Below are positions 57,050-64,000 of a stretch of 64,000 bases of DNA, piece after piece. The notes below the pieces were generated by a model that saw only the letters and a program-made list of their open reading frames with translations, was not told the origin of the DNA and did no database searches. A program made the translations under genes and the position numbers. Source of the stretch: Bacteroidales bacterium (GTDB taxonomy: Bacteria; Bacteroidota; Bacteroidia; Bacteroidales; Muribaculaceae); assembly GCA_015061005.1 (NCBI GenBank), contig SUXJ01000012.1, positions 23,600 to 87,599 of the forward strand, read 5' to 3'. Every line of letters starts with the position of its first letter. Positions within the stretch are counted from its first letter, which is position 1.

Positions 57050-58153
57050 TTATTGTTTGCTGTGTTCAAGATGTTCTTCATGTCCTCGCTCTTGTGCCAT
57101 TGCTATAAACGTGGTGCTCAACATGGTAAACACAAACGCTTGAATGAAGCTGACGAGCACGTCGAGAAGTAACATGAATATGGTGAAGAAAATGCTTACT
57201 CCGGTAGCAAGTCCGGCTGCCGCCATACCGAAGTCTGCCATAATGAATATTATCAACGTAAGAACAATGACAATCATGTGACCACCCATCATATTGGCAA
57301 ACAGACGCACTGTGAGCGAAGCCGGCTTGGTCAATGCTCCGAAGAGTTCGATAATCTGCATGATTGGCAGCGGACACTTCAAGAACATGGGCACGTCGGG
57401 CCAAAAGATTTCCTTCCAATAATGTTTGCGCGCAAACAAATTGGTGCAAAAGAACGTCATGAGCGACAAAACGAGGGTAACGGCAATATTGCCGGTCAGG
57501 TTTGCGCCTCCGGGGAATATCACAATCAAGCCGAGCAGGTTCATTACAAAAATAAACATGAACACTGTGAGCAAATACGGAGCCCAACGTCGTGCATCGG
57601 CACCTAATGTCGGTTTAATCACTCCTTTGTAGATAAATTCCATGAGTGCTTCAACTGCGCCGGTAAACTTGCGAGGAGCTTTCATGCCGTGTTTCTTATG
57701 CCAGTTTGCCACTTTCAGGCAAATCAACAACACTACGAGTACGGCAATCCATATTGCACAGACATTCTTGGTGATTGAGAAATCAAATTTCGGCTTAAGC
57801 TGCGTGCCGTCGCTCATCAACTGCACCACCTTGCCCTTATTGTCGCCTTCAGTAGGTAAAATCCAAGTATAGTCTCCGTCAACATAAGGTTCATGATGAG
57901 TGATATGTGAAGAGCTGAAACAATGGAACGAGCCGTCGGCAGCTAACAAGATTACCGGCAGAGGAATCCGATGATGATGATTGAAGGGGACTTCCCACCC
58001 GTAACCATCGCCAAGGTGATCAAAAATAATCTCCTTGGGATTGAATTTACCCTCGCCTTCTCCGTTTGACTCCGCAGCCATTGCTTCCGGTGCATGGAAG
58101 AAGACCGCCAGAAGCGCCACAAGAGTAAGAAGGAAAGTTTTCAGTTTCATCAT
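57050..58153 (-). CDS. atpB: ATP synthase a subunit with exported N-terminal extension
   Basis: The stator channel subunit. I chose the ATG at 58151-58153 (MMKLKTFLLTLVALLAVFFH), 16 nt after atpC, giving 367 residues; a start 13 codons upstream overlaps atpC and is less likely. An N-terminal signal-like helix is followed by about 100 hydrophilic residues containing His-rich stretches (FNHHHRIPL, SSHITHHEPY), an extension that E. coli AtpB (271 aa) lacks. The membrane part (about 125-355) has LTKPASLTVRLFANMMGGHM with the essential Arg. Bacteroidetes AtpB proteins tend to be long; the extension probably lies in the periplasm. No atpI gene precedes it. Confidence 0.93.
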   Translation of the reverse strand: MMKLKTFLLTLVALLAVFFHAPEAMAAESNGEGEGKFNPKEIIFDHLGDGYGWEVPFNHHHRIPLPVILLAADGSFHCFSSSHITHHEPYVDGDYTWILPTEGDNKGKVVQLMSDGTQLKPKFDFSITKNVCAIWIAVLVVLLICLKVANWHKKHGMKAPRKFTGAVEALMEFIYKGVIKPTLGADARRWAPYLLTVFMFIFVMNLLGLIVIFPGGANLTGNIAVTLVLSLMTFFCTNLFARKHYWKEIFWPDVPMFLKCPLPIMQIIELFGALTKPASLTVRLFANMMGGHMIVIVLTLIIFIMADFGMAAAGLATGVSIFFTIFMLLLDVLVSFIQAFVFTMLSTTFIAMAQERGHEEHLEHSKQ

Positions 58154-58169
58154 CGGTAATACTTCAGAA

Positions 58170-58403
58170 TTAATATATACACACTGACACAACGTCGTCT
58201 AACACATCAACAAGTCCGCCATCGGTATGCACTCTGCTCTCTTCTTCACCAACACGATATGTAATATCGCCTGCGGTCAAAGTAGAAACAAGCGCGGCAT
58301 GGCGAGGGAGCACGGTAAACGAGCCCATAGTGCCGGGCAGGGTTACGGAGTCAACCGTCCCTTCAAACACTATATCAACCGGAGATATGATGCGTAGAGT
58401 CAT
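58170..58403 (-). CDS. atpC: ATP synthase epsilon subunit (short form)
   Basis: A 77-residue F1 subunit beginning MTLRIISPVDIVFEGTVDSV. Only the N-terminal beta-sandwich is present; the C-terminal helical hairpin, which inhibits ATP hydrolysis in other bacteria (about 135 aa), is missing. Short epsilon is usual in Bacteroidetes. 20 nt after atpD. Confidence 0.94.
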   Translation of the reverse strand: MTLRIISPVDIVFEGTVDSVTLPGTMGSFTVLPRHAALVSTLTAGDITYRVGEEESRVHTDGGLVDVLDDVVSVCIY

Positions 58404-58423
58404 GTCGCTTGATTTTTCTTGAT

Positions 58424-61038
<2,615 letters not shown>

Positions 61039-61078
61039 ATTAACGTAAGAATTCGATGAATGGAGTCTGAGAGGCTAA

Positions 61079-62698
61079 TTATCTGTCAATATCGGGCACT
61101 ACGTAGTCCAATGAACCGCCGATCGTGATAAGGTCGGCAATCTTCTGGCCGCTAACAAGGTGGTCCAACGCTCCGGCAAGACAGAAGCCGGGAGAATTGA
61201 ACTTCACGCGCAAAGGTTGCTGACCACCATCGCTTTCAATGTAAACACCGAAAGCACCGCGGGCTGCTTCAACTTGCTGGAACCAATGGCCTGCGGGGAG
61301 TTTGATGATTTTGGGCACCTTAGCACAGTAATCTCCGTCGGGAATATTGTCAACGAGTTGTGCCAAAATCTTGCAGCTTTCTTCCATTTCTGCGATACGA
61401 GCCTTAAAGCGATCCATTGAGTCGCCTCCGGTGCGAACAACAGCATTGAAATCGAGTTCGTTATAAATGCCATAGGGGTGAGCCTTACGCACGTCGTAAG
61501 CCCAACCGGCAGCACGTCCAACGGGACCGGTGCAGTTATAATCCTTGGCGGCATCTTCGGTCAAAACGCCTACGCCACACATACGATTATTTGCAATCAC
61601 ATTTCCGGTGAATATTTTATTATATTCCTTGATAGCCCCGGGCATGATTTCCAAGAGTTTCTTCACATCGGATTGGAAATCAGGATGCAAGTCGGCAATC
61701 ACACCGCCGATGCAGTTGTAGTTAAACGTCATGCGTGCGCCGGTGGTACGCTCCAAGATGTCGAGAATCGTTTCGCGTTCACGCAGAGGATAGAAGAGCA
61801 TGGTGGTTGCACCAAGGTCCATACAGAACGTGCCGATCGCAAACAAGTGAGAGCTGATACGCATCAACTCATCCATCATCACACGGATTACTTGAGCACG
61901 ACGGGGAATTTCCAATCCCATTGCCTTTTCAATACACAAGCAGAGACCGTGACGATTAATCATCGCCGAGAGGTAATCAAGGCGGTCAGTGTAGTGCAGA
62001 GTTTGCGGATAGGTTACGGATTCGCAGAGTTTTTCAATTCCGCGATGAATATATCCGAGATATAAGTCAATTTTGGTAACGGTTTCGCCTTCAACTGCCG
62101 TGCGCAGACGCAATACGCCGTGAGTTGCGGGGTGTTGCGGTCCGATATTCACCACGAATTCTTCTGGGCGGAAAATAACATGTTCTTTCTTTACGATTTT
62201 TCCGTTTTCTTCTTCGTAGCTGACAGTGGTATCTTCGACTTCTTCGTGATCAAGGCGCACGGGGTTGATTTCGGGATTTGCGTCATAATCTTTGCGGAAA
62301 GGATATCCCACCCAGTCATTGCGCAAGAAGAGGCGGCGCATATCGGGGTTGCCGATAAACTTGATGCCATAGAAATCATATACTTCACGTTCGTAGATTC
62401 CGGCAACTTTGTAGAGGTCGGTTATACTGTGAATAAACGGTTTCACACGATCTGCGGTAGTTACCTTCACTCGAATCACTTCGTAAGTCTGAGTATTGGT
62501 CAAATAGTAAACCACTCCGAGGAGTTCGCCCCAGTCCATTCCGATGAGCGCGGTCAGGTTATCGAAACCAAGCTCGTGGCGAAGCATGGTGGCCAAATCG
62601 TGCCACTTCGCGTCGGGAACGGTGAACTCTACGGTTTCGCCCTGAGTGATTTCCACTTCGGGGAACTTTGCAGCCACTATCTCCTGAATATTTGCCAT
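61079..62698 (-). CDS. nuoCD: Fused NADH-quinone oxidoreductase subunit C/D
   Basis: A 539-residue fusion. Residues about 1-150 are NuoC (VAGIYEREVYDFYGIKFIGN) and about 175-539 are NuoD (NIGPQHPATHGVLRLR, GYIHRGIEKLCE, and the quinone-site NLDYLSAM-like DRLDYLSAMINRHG). The linker is acidic (EEVEDTTVSYEEENGK). NuoCD fusion is normal in Bacteroidetes and enteric bacteria. 39 nt after nuoB. Confidence 0.96.
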   Translation of the reverse strand: MANIQEIVAAKFPEVEITQGETVEFTVPDAKWHDLATMLRHELGFDNLTALIGMDWGELLGVVYYLTNTQTYEVIRVKVTTADRVKPFIHSITDLYKVAGIYEREVYDFYGIKFIGNPDMRRLFLRNDWVGYPFRKDYDANPEINPVRLDHEEVEDTTVSYEEENGKIVKKEHVIFRPEEFVVNIGPQHPATHGVLRLRTAVEGETVTKIDLYLGYIHRGIEKLCESVTYPQTLHYTDRLDYLSAMINRHGLCLCIEKAMGLEIPRRAQVIRVMMDELMRISSHLFAIGTFCMDLGATTMLFYPLRERETILDILERTTGARMTFNYNCIGGVIADLHPDFQSDVKKLLEIMPGAIKEYNKIFTGNVIANNRMCGVGVLTEDAAKDYNCTGPVGRAAGWAYDVRKAHPYGIYNELDFNAVVRTGGDSMDRFKARIAEMEESCKILAQLVDNIPDGDYCAKVPKIIKLPAGHWFQQVEAARGAFGVYIESDGGQQPLRVKFNSPGFCLAGALDHLVSGQKIADLITIGGSLDYVVPDIDR

Positions 62699-62737
62699 AT
62701 CTGTAATGCGATAATGAGTTTTAGTGTGTGTTGGCTA

Positions 62738-63343
62738 TTATTTATTCTCGGCTATGGGATGCTGACGAAGGAATTCCTTGCGACTTTCCTTGCGGTTCAC
62801 TCCACCAAAGAATTTTTCAACTTTCATTTTGCGCGAAAGCTGCATGATTGCATAAATCATTGCTTCAGGTCGCGGAGGGCATCCCGGGCAATAAACATCG
62901 ACGGGAATTACTTCTCCCACGCCTTTTACAACGTGGTATGAATTGCGGAAGGGTCCGCCTGAGATTGCGCAGCCGCCGGTGGCAATTACATATTTGGGTT
63001 CGGCGAGCTGGTCATACAGACGACGAACCACCGGAGCCATACGATGCACAATAGTGCCTGCAACCATCATAAAGTCAGCTTGACGAGGCGATGAACGCGC
63101 CACTTCCCAGCCGAAACGAGCCATGTCATAACGCGCTGCACCGAGAGCAATAAACTCAATGCCGCAGCAGCTTGTTGCGAATGTCAGCGGCCAGATGGAG
63201 TTTGAACGACCCCAGTTAATCAATTGGTCAAACTTGCCAACTATAACGTTCGTGCCGTTTGCTTTGAGTTCATTAATCAATGACTCAATATATTCATTGT
63301 CTTTCCAGTCGCCATAGGGCATGGACTTCGTGGTTACTTCCAT
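62738..63343 (-). CDS. nuoB: NADH-quinone oxidoreductase subunit B
   Basis: Holds cluster N2, the last electron carrier before quinone. 201 residues with C59, C60 in SCCGIEFIALG, GGCAISGGPF and YCPGCPPRPEA as the remaining ligands. Overlaps nuoA by 10 nt. Confidence 0.97.
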   Translation of the reverse strand: MEVTTKSMPYGDWKDNEYIESLINELKANGTNVIVGKFDQLINWGRSNSIWPLTFATSCCGIEFIALGAARYDMARFGWEVARSSPRQADFMMVAGTIVHRMAPVVRRLYDQLAEPKYVIATGGCAISGGPFRNSYHVVKGVGEVIPVDVYCPGCPPRPEAMIYAIMQLSRKMKVEKFFGGVNRKESRKEFLRQHPIAENK

Positions 63344-63702
63344 TGCAATGCTCCTTTCCGCCAGGCATAAACGAGCCCGAGCACAAGAATTGTGAAAAAG
63401 ACTGCGATGCAGAGCACGCCGGCCGCCCCCATCATGCGCATATTAACCGCCCACGGGAAGAGGAAGACGCATTCAACGTCGAACATCAAAAACAGAATGG
63501 CATACAAATAATAGCCAATCTTAAACTGAGCCATTGACTCGCCACGAGTGGGAATACCACATTCATACGGCTCACCCTTTTGCTCGTTATAAGAGCTCGG
63601 CGAGAGAAGTTTGGCGAGCCACAAAGCAAGGGCAACCAAGGCAATGCCGGTCACCGCAGCAGTAATGGCCATCACGCCACTTGAGATGGATAACGTTATC
63701 AT
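63334..63702 (-). CDS. nuoA: NADH-quinone oxidoreductase subunit A
   Basis: A 122-residue membrane subunit with three helices and the conserved loop EPYECGIPTRGESMAQFKIGY, which bears the Cys near the quinone site. First gene of the nuo-atp unit; a -7 box lies about 52 nt upstream. Confidence 0.96.
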   Translation of the reverse strand: MITLSISSGVMAITAAVTGIALVALALWLAKLLSPSSYNEQKGEPYECGIPTRGESMAQFKIGYYLYAILFLMFDVECVFLFPWAVNMRMMGAAGVLCIAVFFTILVLGLVYAWRKGALQWK

Positions 63703-63753
63703 ACAGAGATGTTTATACTATCAAAACGGTATGTTTTATGTCTAATTTATCTG

Positions 63754-63761
63754 CAAATTTA
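63754..63761 (-). promoter_or_regulatory. -7 box of the nuo-atp unit
   Basis: TAAATTTG on the minus strand matches TAnnTTTG. No TTTG at 19-21 nt upstream, so the -33 part is weak. It is the only promoter-like match for the 18 genes downstream. Confidence 0.55.
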
Positions 63762-63836
63762 CAAAAAAATCTCAAGACTTCACACCTTTTCCCCAATATT
63801 TGTTAAAGGTTTTGTGCATTTTTCACGCCCCATGCT

Positions 63837-63871
63837 CAAAAAAAAGCAGGCGACCCTCGCGGGCGGCCTGC
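63837..63871 (-). terminator. Terminator of the T9SS-sorted gene at the right edge
   Basis: A 7-bp stem (63844-63850 with 63865-63871) with an inner CCC/GGG pair and a run of seven or more U on the minus strand, 44 nt after the stop codon. Confidence 0.75.
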
Positions 63872-63914
63872 TCCGATTACTAAAATAAATGCTTGATTTC
63901 TGATTTCTTGGGAA

Positions 63915-64000
63915 TTATTTAACGAGTACTTTCTTGCCGTTGATGATGTTGATGCCCTTAACGGGTGCGCTCAGGCGACGGCCCTGAAGGTCATAGATAC
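63915..64000 (-). CDS. C-terminus of a T9SS-sorted secreted protein (partial)
   Basis: Only 27 codons are inside the window, ending with TAA at 63915-63917. They read IYDLQGRRLSAPVKG then INIINGKKVLVK, a short T9SS sorting motif like those at 4574-7558 and 21252-22148. The rest of the protein is unknown. Confidence 0.8.
   Translation of the reverse strand, partial: IYDLQGRRLSAPVKGINIINGKKVLVK

Noticed and set aside
62120..62941. 273-codon plus-strand frame across nuoB and nuoCD
   Set aside because: It spans two clear minus-strand genes and their gap; composition shadow.

Overview
The window looks like a chromosomal segment of a Bacteroidales gut bacterium, most likely Muribaculaceae (family level is inference). 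Pointers: type IX secretion (T9SS) C-terminal sorting domains on several secreted proteins; Bacteroidetes-type promoters (TTTG, 19-21 nt, TAnnTTTG) before many genes; Bacteroidetes-restricted families (DUF4290, DUF4295, DUF3244); a PPi-dependent phosphofructokinase; an RprY-like two-component pair; and an 11-subunit-type complex I with fused NuoCD and no NuoEFG. I saw no rRNA, tRNA, CRISPR array, intact insertion sequence or prophage.

Layout. 1-7.6 kb: two tandem beta-propeller-like T9SS proteins on the minus strand (one cut by the window edge) and a divergent multi-module T9SS protein. 7.6-8.4 kb: a small graveyard with an N-terminal DUF262 (GmrSD-like) fragment and a HigB/HigA toxin-antitoxin pair, each broken by nonsense codons. 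8.4-10.5 kb: groES-groL with a sigma54-like promoter and no CIRCE. 10.5-13.0 kb: a surface lipoprotein preceded by a structured, terminated leader RNA. 13-16.5 kb: tetR-fabG-DUF4290-rimM and rpmB-rpmG-DUF4295. 16.5-20.8 kb: guaB with two SurA-like periplasmic chaperones. 20.9-27.5 kb: secreted proteins including a subtilase operon beside a membrane TPR-HTH regulator. 27.6-29.2 kb: PPi-PFK. 29.4-39.4 kb: a plus-strand run (ABC-F, AspT-like transporter, BadF-type kinase, serB, mscL, murI, dusB, GIN-domain protein, flippase). 39.5-46.7 kb: tig, nadC/rlmH divergent pair, a small membrane protein, a Na/Pi cotransporter and a two-component system.

The most striking region is 46.9-63.7 kb: 18 consecutive minus-strand genes in the order nuoA-B-CD-H, then a complete ATP synthase set atpD-C-B-E-F-H-A-G, then nuoI-J-K-L-M-N. 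Gaps never exceed 60 nt and I see no internal terminator or promoter. Complex I (proton pumping) and ATP synthase (proton return) therefore appear to be one transcription unit with the atp block placed precisely between nuoH and nuoI. The window ends in the last codons of another T9SS-sorted protein.
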